Assembly: GCF_004117875.1 (NCBI RefSeq)
Contig: NZ_RAHW01000002.1
Location: 1-64,000 of the forward strand
Source of the DNA: Geomonas oryzae
GTDB lineage: Bacteria; Desulfobacterota; Desulfuromonadia; Geobacterales; Geobacteraceae
Direction of reading: 5' to 3'
Length of the DNA stretch: 64,000 nucleotides
The translations under genes and the position numbers were made by a program. The notes beneath the pieces are model-generated. The model saw only the letters and a list, made by a program, of their open reading frames with translations, made no database searches and had not been told where the DNA came from. Of the stretch, positions 37,102 to 45,467 are shown piece by piece; the stretch's first letter is position 1; every line of letters starts with the position of its first letter.

Positions 37102-40100
37102 ATGATTGAAAAGATCATCGAATATTCCGCCCGCAACCGAGTCATCATCCTGATGATGTTCGCCCTTCTGATCGCGTGGGGGGTGTGGGCCGTCTATAAG
37201 ACGCCGGTGGATGCCATCCCGGACCTTTCCGACAACCAGGTAATCGTCTTCACCGACTACCCCGGCCGCTCGCCGCAGGTGGTCGAGGACCAGGTGACCT
37301 ATCCCCTCGCGGTGAACCTGCAAGGGCTCCCGCAGGTTCGCGCGGTGCGTGCCTCCTCCGCCTTCGGTTTCTCCATGATCTACGTGATCTTCGAGGACAA
37401 GGCGGACATCTACTGGGCGAGGACCCGCGTCCTGGAACGCCTGAACTACGCGGCATCGCTGCTTCCTGCAGGTGTTGTGCCGACCCTCGGTCCCGACGGC
37501 ACCGGTGTCGGCCACGTCTTCTGGTACACCCTGGAAGGGAAGGGGTACGACCTCGAACAGCTGCGCACGCTGCAGGACTGGTTCGTCCGCTACCAGTTGA
37601 ACACGGTTCCCGGCGTGGCCGAGGTCGCCTCCATCGGCGGGTTCGTGCGCGAGTACCAGGTAGACCTGGATCCGAATCGCCTCTTCGCCTACAACATCAA
37701 GGTGGGGCAGGTGGCCGATGCGATCAAGAAGTCGAACAACGACGTGGGGGGCAGGCTCCTCGAGCAGGCCGACGCGGAGTACCTGATCCGCGGCCGCGGC
37801 TACGTGAAGTCGACCGCCGACCTTGAAAACATCGTCGTGGGCGCCGACATGCGCGGCACCCCGATCTACGTGAAAAACCTAGGTACGGTGCAGTTGGGCG
37901 GCGCCATCCGACGCGGCATGCTCGACATGAACGGGCAGGGTGAGGCGGTTGGCGGCATCGTGGTCATGCGCTACGGCGAGAACGCCAAGGACGTCATCGA
38001 CCGGGTCAAGGAGAAGATCGTTTCGCTCGAGAAGGGGCTTCCTCCCGGCGTGAAGATCATGGTTTCCTACGACCGAAGCGACCTGATCGCCCGCGCCATC
38101 GACACGCTGAAACACTCGCTCATAGAGGAGTCGATCGTCGTCTCGCTGGTGATCCTCGTGTTCCTGCTCCACTTCCAGAGCGCGCTGGTCATCGTGCTGA
38201 CCCTGCCCATCGCCGTGCTGGTCTCCTTCATCACCATGAAGCTCATGGGGGTCACCTCCAACATCATGTCGCTCGGTGGCATCGCCATCGCGATCGGCGT
38301 CCTGGTCGATGCGGGCGTCATCATGGTGGAGAACTGCTACCGGCACCTCTCCGAGATGACGCCCGAGGAGCGCCAGGAGAAGCGCCTGGAGGTGATCATC
38401 GCCTCGGCCAAGCAGGTTGGGCGCGCCATCTTCTTCTCGCTCGCCATCATCATCCTCTCCTTCGTCCCGGTCTTCCTGCTCGAGGGACAGGAAGGGAAGA
38501 TGTTCCACCCGCTCGCCTTCACCAAGACCTTCTCCATGATGGGCTCGGCCTTCATCGCCATCACGCTGGTCCCGGTGCTCATGTACTTCTTCATGAAGGG
38601 GAAGATGCCGCCGGAGAGCTCCAACCCGGTCTCCAGCTTCTTCATAAAGCTTTACTCGCCGGTCATCAGGTGGGTGCTCAAGTGGAAGAAGACCACCATC
38701 GCCCTGAACGTCGTCGCGCTCGCCATCGCCATCCCGATGTTCATGAGCATAGGCAGCGAATTCATGCCTCCCCTGGACGAGGGGTCGCTCCTTTACATGC
38801 CGGTAACGCTTCCGAACATCTCGATCAACGAGGCGAAACGCCTGATCCAGGTGCAGGACACCGTGATCAAGAGCGTCCCGGAGGTGGAGCACGTGCTCGG
38901 CAAGGTGGGTCGCGCCGAGACATCGACCGACCCGGCGCCGGTCTCCATGTTCGAGAGCATCATCATCCTCAAACCCAAGGACCAATGGCGTCCGGGAGTA
39001 ACCAAGGCGGACATCGTCTCGGAACTTGACGGCAAACTGCAGCAGATAGGTGTCAGAAACGGCTGGACCCAGCCGATCATCAACCGCATCAACATGCTCT
39101 CCACCGGTGTCCGCACCGACCTGGGCGTCAAGATCTTCGGCTCCGACCTGAACGTCCTGAAGGATCTGGCGGTGCAGGCCGAGGGGATCCTGAAGACGGT
39201 GCCGGGCGCCGCCGACGTCGTCGCCGAGCGTGTTACCGGCGGCAACTACATCGACATCGATATCGACCGCGAAGCGGCGGCGCGCTACGGCGTGCAGGTA
39301 GGCGACATCCAGGAGGTCATCTCCACGGCACTTGGCGGCGAGATGCTTTCCACCTCGGTAGAGGGGCGCAACCGCTTCCCGATCCGCCTGCGCTACATGC
39401 GCGAGTTGCGCAGCGACATCCCCTCCATCCAGCGCATCCTGGTCTCCGGCATGGAGGGATCGCAGGTCCCGCTTTCCCTGGTCACGAAGCTGAAGGTTTC
39501 CACCGGTGCGCCCGAGATCAACAGCGAGGGGGGGCTTTTGCGCTCCATCGTCTTCCTGAACGTGCGCGGACGCGACATGGGCGGTTTCGTGAACGAAGCG
39601 AAGACGGTACTCGAAAAACAGCTGAAACTTCCCCCGGGATATTACGTCGCGTGGTCGGGGCAGTGGGAAAACCAGGTCCGCGCGAAGGCGAGGCTGCAGA
39701 TGCTGGTGCCTGCAGGCATCCTGATCATCTTCATCCTGCTCTACTTCACCTTCCACTCGGCGCTCGAGGCGAGCATGGTCATGCTCTCCGTACCATTCGC
39801 CCTGGTGGGCGGGGTCTACCTGGTGAAGCTTTTGGGGTACAACATGTCCGTCGCGGTCTGGGTGGGGTTCATCGCCCTTTACGGCATCGCGGTCGAGACC
39901 GGGGTCGTCATGGTCATCTACCTGCACGAGGCGTTGGACCGGCGGCTCCTCAAAGGGCCGGTCACCGAGCAGGACATCTACGACGCGACCTTCGAGGGGG
40001 CCGTCTTGCGCCTGAGACCGAAGCTCATGACCGTTGCCGTCGCGCTTCTCGGTCTCGTGCCGATCATGTGGTCGTCGGGAACCGGCGCCGACGTGATGAA

Positions 40101-40239
40101 GCCGATCGCGGCACCGATGATCGGCGGCATGATCTCCTCGGCGGTGCACGTACTCATCATGACGCCCGTGATCTTCGTCCTGATGAAGAAGCACGATCTC
40201 AAGAAGGGGAAACTTAAGTACTCCGGCATGAAGCACTGA
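37102..40239 (+). CDS. cusA: CusA-type Cu(I)/Ag(I) RND efflux pump
   Basis: Inner-membrane proton-driven RND transporter (1045 residues, 12 helices, two large periplasmic loops). All three methionines of the E. coli CusA copper relay align: M566 (LLYMP), M616 (SMFES) and M665 (NMLSTG), with the same 50- and 49-residue spacing as M573/M623/M672. The helix-4 segment GVLVDAG has the conserved proton-relay Asp. This separates it from Zn/Co/Cd CzcA pumps. It ends 5 bp before the next set of activator palindromes. Confidence 0.95.
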   Translation: MIEKIIEYSARNRVIILMMFALLIAWGVWAVYKTPVDAIPDLSDNQVIVFTDYPGRSPQVVEDQVTYPLAVNLQGLPQVRAVRASSAFGFSMIYVIFEDKADIYWARTRVLERLNYAASLLPAGVVPTLGPDGTGVGHVFWYTLEGKGYDLEQLRTLQDWFVRYQLNTVPGVAEVASIGGFVREYQVDLDPNRLFAYNIKVGQVADAIKKSNNDVGGRLLEQADAEYLIRGRGYVKSTADLENIVVGADMRGTPIYVKNLGTVQLGGAIRRGMLDMNGQGEAVGGIVVMRYGENAKDVIDRVKEKIVSLEKGLPPGVKIMVSYDRSDLIARAIDTLKHSLIEESIVVSLVILVFLLHFQSALVIVLTLPIAVLVSFITMKLMGVTSNIMSLGGIAIAIGVLVDAGVIMVENCYRHLSEMTPEERQEKRLEVIIASAKQVGRAIFFSLAIIILSFVPVFLLEGQEGKMFHPLAFTKTFSMMGSAFIAITLVPVLMYFFMKGKMPPESSNPVSSFFIKLYSPVIRWVLKWKKTTIALNVVALAIAIPMFMSIGSEFMPPLDEGSLLYMPVTLPNISINEAKRLIQVQDTVIKSVPEVEHVLGKVGRAETSTDPAPVSMFESIIILKPKDQWRPGVTKADIVSELDGKLQQIGVRNGWTQPIINRINMLSTGVRTDLGVKIFGSDLNVLKDLAVQAEGILKTVPGAADVVAERVTGGNYIDIDIDREAAARYGVQVGDIQEVISTALGGEMLSTSVEGRNRFPIRLRYMRELRSDIPSIQRILVSGMEGSQVPLSLVTKLKVSTGAPEINSEGGLLRSIVFLNVRGRDMGGFVNEAKTVLEKQLKLPPGYYVAWSGQWENQVRAKARLQMLVPAGILIIFILLYFTFHSALEASMVMLSVPFALVGGVYLVKLLGYNMSVAVWVGFIALYGIAVETGVVMVIYLHEALDRRLLKGPVTEQDIYDATFEGAVLRLRPKLMTVAVALLGLVPIMWSSGTGADVMKPIAAPMIGGMISSAVHVLIMTPVIFVLMKKHDLKKGKLKYSGMKH

Positions 40240-40244
40240 CAGGA

Positions 40245-40273
40245 GAATATGCCACGATGGCAGTGGAATATTC
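40245..40273. promoter_or_regulatory. Tandem GAATATTC activator sites (set C)
   Basis: GAATATGC (40245-40252) and GAATATTC (40266-40273) are again 21 bp apart. They begin 5 bp after the cusA stop and lie about 57-65 bp before the sigma-54 element of the Met/His-rich protein gene. Confidence 0.75.
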
Positions 40274-40329
40274 TTCAGACGCCCCTGTGACAGAAGCGAC
40301 TAGATCAGTAAATACGCAGGTTTAACTAT

Positions 40330-40344
40330 TGGCACAACGTGTGC
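40330..40344 (+). promoter_or_regulatory. Sigma-54 promoter of the Met/His-rich protein gene
   Basis: TGGCAC (40330-40335), five bases, then GTGC (40341-40344). Nine of ten key positions match the consensus, including both GG and GC. It lies 43 bp before the ATG at 40388. Confidence 0.78.
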
Positions 40345-40387
40345 TAAACGAAGCATGATTACTTTTTCACATCAAAGGAGAATGAAC

Positions 40388-40855
40388 ATGAAGAAACTCA
40401 TCGTCCTCGTAGCAGCAGCACTCGCACTGACCGCACCGATCGCTTCCTTCGCCATGGATCACGGTTCCATGAACATGGAGCACGGCGGCCACGACATGGG
40501 CGGCGTTGCACACGAAGAAGTCGTCAATGGCGTGAAGGCAACCTTCAAGGTCATGAGCATGAAAGAGCACATGGCTGCTATGAAGATGGAACTTCCCAAG
40601 GGGATGAAAGAGACTCATCACCTTGCCGTAGAATTCAAGGACGCCAAGACCGGCAAGCCGATCACCGAAGGCGACGTGAAGGTGAAGGTACAGGGGCCTG
40701 ACAAAGCCGATCAGACCAAGGACCTGATGGGGATGCAGGGGCATTTCGGCGCGGACTTCGACTTCTCCAAAAAAGGGAAGTACGGCGTCATGTGCAAGTT
40801 CAAGGTGAAAGACGGGCAGGTGCGCAGCTCCAAGTTCTGGTACACCGTAAAGTAG
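40388..40855 (+). CDS. Met/His-rich secreted copper-binding protein candidate
   Basis: A 155-residue exported protein. The signal peptide ends near SFAM (residue 22), and the mature N-terminus is a Met/His cluster (DHGSMNMEHGGHDMGG). The rest looks like a small beta-sandwich (YtkA-like) with further Met and His (MSMKEHMAAMKM, TKDLMGMQGH). I count 13 or 14 Met and 8 His in all. Methionine-rich motifs of this kind bind Cu(I)/Ag(I) in CusF, CopC or CopG-like proteins. The start at 40388 gives correct spacing to AAAGGAG; ATG 40382 is too close. A sigma-54 promoter with phased sites lies upstream, and a hairpin follows. Confidence 0.83.
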   Translation: MKKLIVLVAAALALTAPIASFAMDHGSMNMEHGGHDMGGVAHEEVVNGVKATFKVMSMKEHMAAMKMELPKGMKETHHLAVEFKDAKTGKPITEGDVKVKVQGPDKADQTKDLMGMQGHFGADFDFSKKGKYGVMCKFKVKDGQVRSSKFWYTVK

Positions 40856-40862
40856 TTCATCC

Positions 40863-40893
40863 GGGGGCGGCTTCCGCGTAAGGAGCCGCCCCC
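40863..40893 (+). terminator. Hairpin after the Met/His-rich protein gene
   Basis: GGGGGCGGCT (40863-40872) pairs perfectly with AGCCGCCCCC (40884-40893). A T-run is missing, so it may be a weak terminator or an RNA-stabilising stem. Confidence 0.5.
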
Positions 40894-41023
40894 GTTCCGC
40901 CTCCCACACCGCACTTCGCTCATCTTCTTCCGTCCCTGCTACAGCTGTTTTGAAGCGTATCTTATTGAAGTATTAGATTAATCATCTGGCGTTTTTACCG
41001 AAAATGGCTTAGAGGATCATTCT

Positions 41024-41911
41024 ATGGAAAATTCTAACCTCTTCAGGCTCTCCAGTTTGGCCGCACTCCTTTTCCTGATGGTCGTCTTTGCCGGATGCAA
41101 CGCCCGCAAGGAGCCTCCCGCCGAGGCTAAGGGCAGGGTGAACGCCACCGGCGCCTTCGTTTCCCAGTTCGGTCCGGTCCCACCCATCGACAAAGGAACC
41201 TGCTACGGCTTCGTCATCTACTTCCCTTCGGCTAAGGAGCCGGGCAGGGTGCTTCCTTTCCCGTTCTTCAGCTTCGACGAGGGGAGCCTCAAGAAGGTGG
41301 CTCTGGGCAAACTGGTGGCCGGCATGGGAGATCTTCCCGCCTACCATGGAGAGCTGGCGCAGCCGTTTCCCGCCGGTACCCGTGTCCTGGATGTCTCGCA
41401 GGCGGGCGACACCGTGACCGTCAACTTCAGCAAGGAACTTGCCGGTACGCAGCTCGACACAAAGGCGCAGCAGTCCCTGGTCAGCGCGGTCGTCCTGACC
41501 CTGCGGCAGTTCTCAGGCGTATCCCGCGTGGCCATCAAGGTGGACGGTGCGGATACCCCGCTCAACAAACTCACCGCATCCGTCGACGAAAAGGGCGTTC
41601 TCCCGCTCGCTCCGCCCAGACTTCTGGGCGTAACCGGGATGAAGGAGAAGGGGCGATCCGACATAGAGGAGATCGACGCGTTTTTCGACCGTCCGGTCGA
41701 CATCAAGGAACTCACGCTCTCCGCTGACGGCAAGAAGATCGAAGGGGAAATCTACCAGTCGGTGTTCGACATGGCGGGTGTTCTGAAAGCGAAGAAGCCG
41801 CAACCATACCCGCCGGGAACCACCATCAAGGTGCACTGGAAGGTGGTCGACAAGATCGGCCGGGCCTCATCGGGCGACACCGATGTCGCTTTGGAAGTAA
41901 AAGAGCACTGA
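41024..41911 (+). CDS. GerMN-like domain lipoprotein
   Basis: Probable lipoprotein of 295 residues with lipobox VFAGC (Cys24). The first part (about 50-175) has the spacing of a GerMN domain (VYFP-type strand, then RVLDVSQAGDTVTVNFSKEL). The C-terminal part (about 195-295) looks like an immunoglobulin-like beta domain with a GerMN-associated Gmad2-type ending (GRASSGDTDVALEV). The function is unknown; it is between the copper-binding protein and the kinase genes, so a role in envelope sensing is possible. AGAGGAT lies upstream of the start. Confidence 0.75.
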   Translation: MENSNLFRLSSLAALLFLMVVFAGCNARKEPPAEAKGRVNATGAFVSQFGPVPPIDKGTCYGFVIYFPSAKEPGRVLPFPFFSFDEGSLKKVALGKLVAGMGDLPAYHGELAQPFPAGTRVLDVSQAGDTVTVNFSKELAGTQLDTKAQQSLVSAVVLTLRQFSGVSRVAIKVDGADTPLNKLTASVDEKGVLPLAPPRLLGVTGMKEKGRSDIEEIDAFFDRPVDIKELTLSADGKKIEGEIYQSVFDMAGVLKAKKPQPYPPGTTIKVHWKVVDKIGRASSGDTDVALEVKEH

Positions 41912-41987
41912 CCTTAGTCGGCGCTGTTGCGAACGTTGAGGGAGGCGGTGGCACAGTCACCGATCCGAAAGATGACGGTTAAAGCTC

Positions 41988-43214
41988 ATGTTTAAGAAGG
42001 CAGCGCTGCTGCTGATCATCCTCGTCACTTTCCCCATGCTCTGGTTCTCGATTTACGATTACCGGCAGGCAGGCCCGATCGCACAGGAGAACCTGCGCGG
42101 TCTTGCCCTTTCCCTCACCACGGCCATAGAAAACCTGGCCGCGAACGATCCTTCTTTCAAGCCCCTGCACGCCTTCCACCCGGTCGATGTCGCCTACTTC
42201 GCGTTCATCGACCGTCGCGGTGTCTACCGTTTCCACTCCAACAAGGATCTCATCGGCATCGCATCCGATCCTAAATCCGCAGGGGGAACTCCGCTGGAGA
42301 CCCGGTCGGAAACCCGTGTGCTCCTTGGCACCGGAGAGCGCGCCTACCAGTTCACCTCGCCGGTAACCGTGCAGGGGGAGCCTCTTGCCTTGGTGCTCAC
42401 CCTGCATACCTACCGCGCCGACGCGGTTATCCGCCGGGCCCGCCTCAACGCGACCATCGTCATTGGCCTTGTCCTTGCCGGATGGCTCTTCTGCATCGTG
42501 CTGATCCGGTATGAGCGACGGGAGGAACGCCACAAGCAGGAACTGGCCCGACGCGAGGCTCTCGCCAAACTGGGCGAGATGGGGGCACTGCTGGCCCACG
42601 AAATCCGCAACCCTTTGGCCGGCATCAAGGGGTTTGCCCAGGTCATCGCGGCAAAACCGCAGGAGGCGCGCAACGGTCCTTTCGCCCAAAGCATCGTTAC
42701 CGAAGCGGTACGCCTCGAGGCCCTCGTCAACGATCTGCTCGCCTACGCGGCGCACGAGCCGTCGGCAATCGGGGATTTCCAGCTCTGCGACCTGCTCGAT
42801 CAAGTCCTTTCCCTGCTGGAGCCGGAGGCGCGCGCCCAAGGGGTCGAGATGACGGTTGAGTGTGCCGGCGGCGTTTCGGCCCGGGCGAACCGGGACCGGG
42901 TGGAACAGGCCCTTTTGAACCTCGGCAGGAACGCACTCCAGGCCATGCCGGACGGCGGGACGTTGCGGTTCACCGCAGAGGGGCAAGGAAGGGAGACGGT
43001 CATCACCGTGGAGGATAACGGACACGGCATCGCAGAAGAGCACCGCCCGCACGTATTTGAGCCGTTTTTCACCACCAAGTCGCGCGGCACCGGCTTGGGA
43101 CTCGCCCTGTGCAAGAAGATCGTGGAAGGAAACGGCGGCAGCATCACGCTGCATAGCAGGGAAGGGGAAGGGACCAGGGTTGTCCTCAGCCTTCCGGCAG
43201 CTGCGCATAGATAA
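41988..43214 (+). CDS. Membrane sensor histidine kinase, ZraS-like
   Basis: Sensor kinase of 408 residues: helix 4-22, a periplasmic sensing region of about 130 residues with several His (HAFHP, RFHSN), helix near 153-173, then a phosphoacceptor domain with H204 (LLAHEIRNPLAG), N-box, and G-boxes (DNGHGI, GTGLGL). A double-membrane-helix sensor paired with an NtrC-type regulator is the plan of ZraSR, HydHG and similar metal-responsive systems. The regulator gene follows by 14 bp. Confidence 0.88.
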   Translation: MFKKAALLLIILVTFPMLWFSIYDYRQAGPIAQENLRGLALSLTTAIENLAANDPSFKPLHAFHPVDVAYFAFIDRRGVYRFHSNKDLIGIASDPKSAGGTPLETRSETRVLLGTGERAYQFTSPVTVQGEPLALVLTLHTYRADAVIRRARLNATIVIGLVLAGWLFCIVLIRYERREERHKQELARREALAKLGEMGALLAHEIRNPLAGIKGFAQVIAAKPQEARNGPFAQSIVTEAVRLEALVNDLLAYAAHEPSAIGDFQLCDLLDQVLSLLEPEARAQGVEMTVECAGGVSARANRDRVEQALLNLGRNALQAMPDGGTLRFTAEGQGRETVITVEDNGHGIAEEHRPHVFEPFFTTKSRGTGLGLALCKKIVEGNGGSITLHSREGEGTRVVLSLPAAAHR

Positions 43215-43228
43215 AGGAAGGAGCCGAG

Positions 43229-44578
43229 ATGAAGGGAACCGTGTTGGTAATCGAGGACGACGACACTTTTCGCAGTTTCCTGCAGACCATCCTGCAGGAC
43301 GCAGGGTACGAGGTCGAATGCGCGGCGGACGGCGCGAAAGCCTTGCGCGAGTTGCGCCGGCGCAGCTTCGACGTGGTGGTCTCCGACCTGAAGCTCCCCG
43401 GAAAGAGCGGCCTCGAGATCTTCCGCGAGACGCGCGCAGACTTGGCCGCCCCGCCATTCATCTTCCTCACCGCCTTCGGCGCCGTAGAGGAGGCGGTCTC
43501 CGCCATCAAGGAGGGAGCGGTCGATTTTCTGACCAAACCGCTGCACGACCCGCAGGCGCTCATTGCGCTCGTTAGCCGCACCATAGAGGCTGAAGGAAGG
43601 GCGCGCGAGTACCTTTCCCTCAAAGAGGCGGTGGCGGCAGGACTCCCTCCGGAGGAACTTCTCTTCGCCGGGGACGCGATGCGCGTGGTGCGCCAGCTTG
43701 TGTACGACGTCTCCGGCACCATGGCGAACGTCCTCATCATGGGGGAGAGCGGAACCGGCAAGGAGCTTATCGCGCGCACCGTGCACCTCTTGAGCCCGCG
43801 CAAAAACGCCGCCTTCGTCGCCATCAACTGCGCCGCGATCCCCGAAAACCTCCTGGAGAGCGAACTCTTCGGCCACGAGAAAGGCGCCTTCACCGGTGCC
43901 GTTCAGGCCCGGCAGGGGAAGTTCGAGCTTGCCAAAGGGGGGACCATCTTCCTGGACGAGATCGGCGAGATGCCGCTTCCCCTGCAGGCCAAGCTGTTGC
44001 GCGTGATCCAGGAGCGCGCTTTTGAAAGGGTAGGGGGGACGCGGGAAATCAAGGCGGACGTCAGGATCATCGCCGCCACCAACCGCAACCTGCGCGAAGA
44101 GGTGGCTGAGAAGCGCTTCCGCGAGGACCTGTACTACCGGCTGAACGTCTTTCCTCTGCCGCTGCCGCCGCTGCGCGACAGGGAGGACGCCATCCCCATC
44201 CTGGTCGAATACTTCATGCAGCGCTTTTGTCAGCAGATGGGGAAATCCCTCAAAGGGATCGATTACGATGCGATCACGACGCTGCGCCGCTATCACTGGC
44301 CCGGGAACATCCGGGAACTGCAAAACGTCATGGAGCGCGCCGTCATCCTTTCCAGGGACCTGGTGAGGCAGGAGGCGCTACCGGAAGAAATCATTTGCCA
44401 GTCGGAGGGACGATGCCTCTGCAGCCGTGACCGGCTGAAAGGGACGGAACGTGAGATGATCACCCAGGCGCTTACCAGGCACGGCGGCAACAGGCGTCTT
44501 GCCGCCGAGGAGCTCGGCATGTCGCGCCGTTCGCTGCAGTACAAGTTGAAGGAACACGGCTTGCTCGAGGAGAGCTAG
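43229..44578 (+). CDS. NtrC-family sigma-54-dependent response regulator
   Basis: Activator of 449 residues. The receiver domain has D53 as phosphoacceptor (VVSDLKLPG) and K103. The AAA+ domain has Walker A GESGTGKE (172-179), the sigma-54-contacting GAFTGA loop (219-224) and Walker B GGTIFLDE (from 237). A Fis-type helix-turn-helix ends the protein (NRRLAAEELGMSRRSLQYKL). It should bind paired palindromes and activate sigma-54 promoters; the phased GAATATTC sites in this island are its obvious candidate targets. It follows the kinase gene by 14 bp with AAGGAAGGAG upstream. Confidence 0.94.
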   Translation: MKGTVLVIEDDDTFRSFLQTILQDAGYEVECAADGAKALRELRRRSFDVVVSDLKLPGKSGLEIFRETRADLAAPPFIFLTAFGAVEEAVSAIKEGAVDFLTKPLHDPQALIALVSRTIEAEGRAREYLSLKEAVAAGLPPEELLFAGDAMRVVRQLVYDVSGTMANVLIMGESGTGKELIARTVHLLSPRKNAAFVAINCAAIPENLLESELFGHEKGAFTGAVQARQGKFELAKGGTIFLDEIGEMPLPLQAKLLRVIQERAFERVGGTREIKADVRIIAATNRNLREEVAEKRFREDLYYRLNVFPLPLPPLRDREDAIPILVEYFMQRFCQQMGKSLKGIDYDAITTLRRYHWPGNIRELQNVMERAVILSRDLVRQEALPEEIICQSEGRCLCSRDRLKGTEREMITQALTRHGGNRRLAAEELGMSRRSLQYKLKEHGLLEES

Positions 44579-44693
44579 GTGGTGCAAACGGCCGGCCGGG
44601 ATGTGCAGCTTTTTGCACCGAATAACACCCTCATCAAAAACACTCTTTCATTGAAAGCGCACTATTACAGGCTCTTACCCGATTGTCTTACGG

Positions 44694-44708
44694 TGGCACG
44701 GACCGTGC
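44694..44708 (+). promoter_or_regulatory. Sigma-54 promoter of the Met-rich envelope cluster
   Basis: TGGCAC (44694-44699), five bases, then GTGC (44705-44708). It agrees with the consensus as well as the site at 40330. No clear GAATATTC pair is visible upstream; only an 8-bp inverted repeat (GGTGCAAA at 44581-44588, TTTGCACC at 44612-44619) is seen. Confidence 0.7.
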
Positions 44709-44795
44709 TCATCTACTGATCGTGGTGCACCAAAGGGAGGAGTTTGCGGATCTGCAGTTCGCGACTCCAAGGCAACGGACTGAGAGGGGAGAACG

Positions 44796-44879
44796 ATGAG
44801 AGTATTGGCAGTCGCATTGGTAGTGATATCGGCCGCGGTGCTGCTTAACGGATGCTGCATGTTGCATCCGATGTGGTGA
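44796..44879 (+). CDS. 27-residue lipoprotein with Cys/Met/His tail
   Basis: A tiny open frame with a strong GAGAGGGGAG site. It encodes a short N-terminal signal (MRVLAVALVVISAAVLLNGC) with lipobox LNGC at Cys20, then only CMLHPMW. After processing it would be a lipid-anchored octapeptide carrying Cys, Cys, Met, His and Met, all copper ligands. It lies 88 bp after a sigma-54 element and 24 bp before the next gene. The tiny size makes it easy to miss; it may instead be a leader peptide. Expression should be checked. Confidence 0.62.
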   Translation: MRVLAVALVVISAAVLLNGCCMLHPMW

Positions 44880-44903
44880 CCAATGACAAGGTGGTGAAAT
44901 GTT

Positions 44904-45446
44904 ATGTCGTACAGGAGGTTGACCTTAACGCTGATCTTGTCGATCTTTCTCAGCGGTCCCGCGGGAAACGCTTCCGCCGGATTTCTCGGTTTCGGTTCCG
45001 AGGAGAAAGGGAAAACCGGGTTGGACTTCAACCGGGGCTACGACCTCAACACCGTAGGGGTCGTGAACGGGCATGTCTCGTCGTTGCCGCACGCAGTTGA
45101 AAATGGGCAGTACGCCTTCGAGATCCAAACCGGGGGCGGCCCCGTCGACGTGACCGTCGGGCCGGGCTCTTACTGGCAAAAATCCGGGATCGCCGTCCGA
45201 ATCAACGACGAAATCAGCGCCAAAGGCGCGAAAGCACAGGGGCAGGATGGGAAGCAGTACCTGCTTACCCAGAAGCTGGTGAATCGTACCACGGGCACCA
45301 CGGCAGAACTGCGCAACGAAAACGGTGCCCCGGTCTGGTCCGGCAAAAGTTCGGGTTCTTCTGGGTTTCGTTCCCAGGACGGACGCTTCGGTGGCGGATT
45401 CATGCGAGGCGGCGGCATGATGGGCGGCGGCATGATGCGGCGCTAG
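44904..45446 (+). CDS. Secreted protein with Met/Gly-rich C-terminus
   Basis: An exported 180-residue protein; the signal peptide ends near NASAG (about residue 25). The middle (about 45-140) is a soluble beta-rich domain that resembles small OB-fold-like periplasmic proteins, but I cannot name a family. The last 20 residues are GGGFMRGGGMMGGGMMRR-like with five of the protein's six Met. This ending matches the Met-rich character of its neighbours and suggests Cu(I) binding. GGTGGTGAAAT precedes the start. Confidence 0.78.
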   Translation: MSYRRLTLTLILSIFLSGPAGNASAGFLGFGSEEKGKTGLDFNRGYDLNTVGVVNGHVSSLPHAVENGQYAFEIQTGGGPVDVTVGPGSYWQKSGIAVRINDEISAKGAKAQGQDGKQYLLTQKLVNRTTGTTAELRNENGAPVWSGKSSGSSGFRSQDGRFGGGFMRGGGMMGGGMMRR

Positions 45447-45467
45447 CGGCGGCGCGATGGAGAGGTG

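Noticed and set aside
37120-37127. GAATATTC inside the 5' end of cusA
   Set aside because: Single site without a 21-bp partner and within codons Glu-Tyr-Ser; probably chance.
37879-40236. 785-residue minus-strand open frame opposite cusA
   Set aside because: Low-complexity His/Asp/Arg-rich translation, antisense to a well-conserved RND pump.
41949-41963. TGGCAC before the sensor kinase gene, as a fifth sigma-54 promoter
   Set aside because: The -24 part fits but the -12 reads CCGA in place of TTGC/GTGC, and no activator palindromes precede it.
44581-44619. Terminator of the NtrC-type regulator gene
   Set aside because: The 8-bp arms are 23 bases apart and no T-run follows; may equally be an operator.
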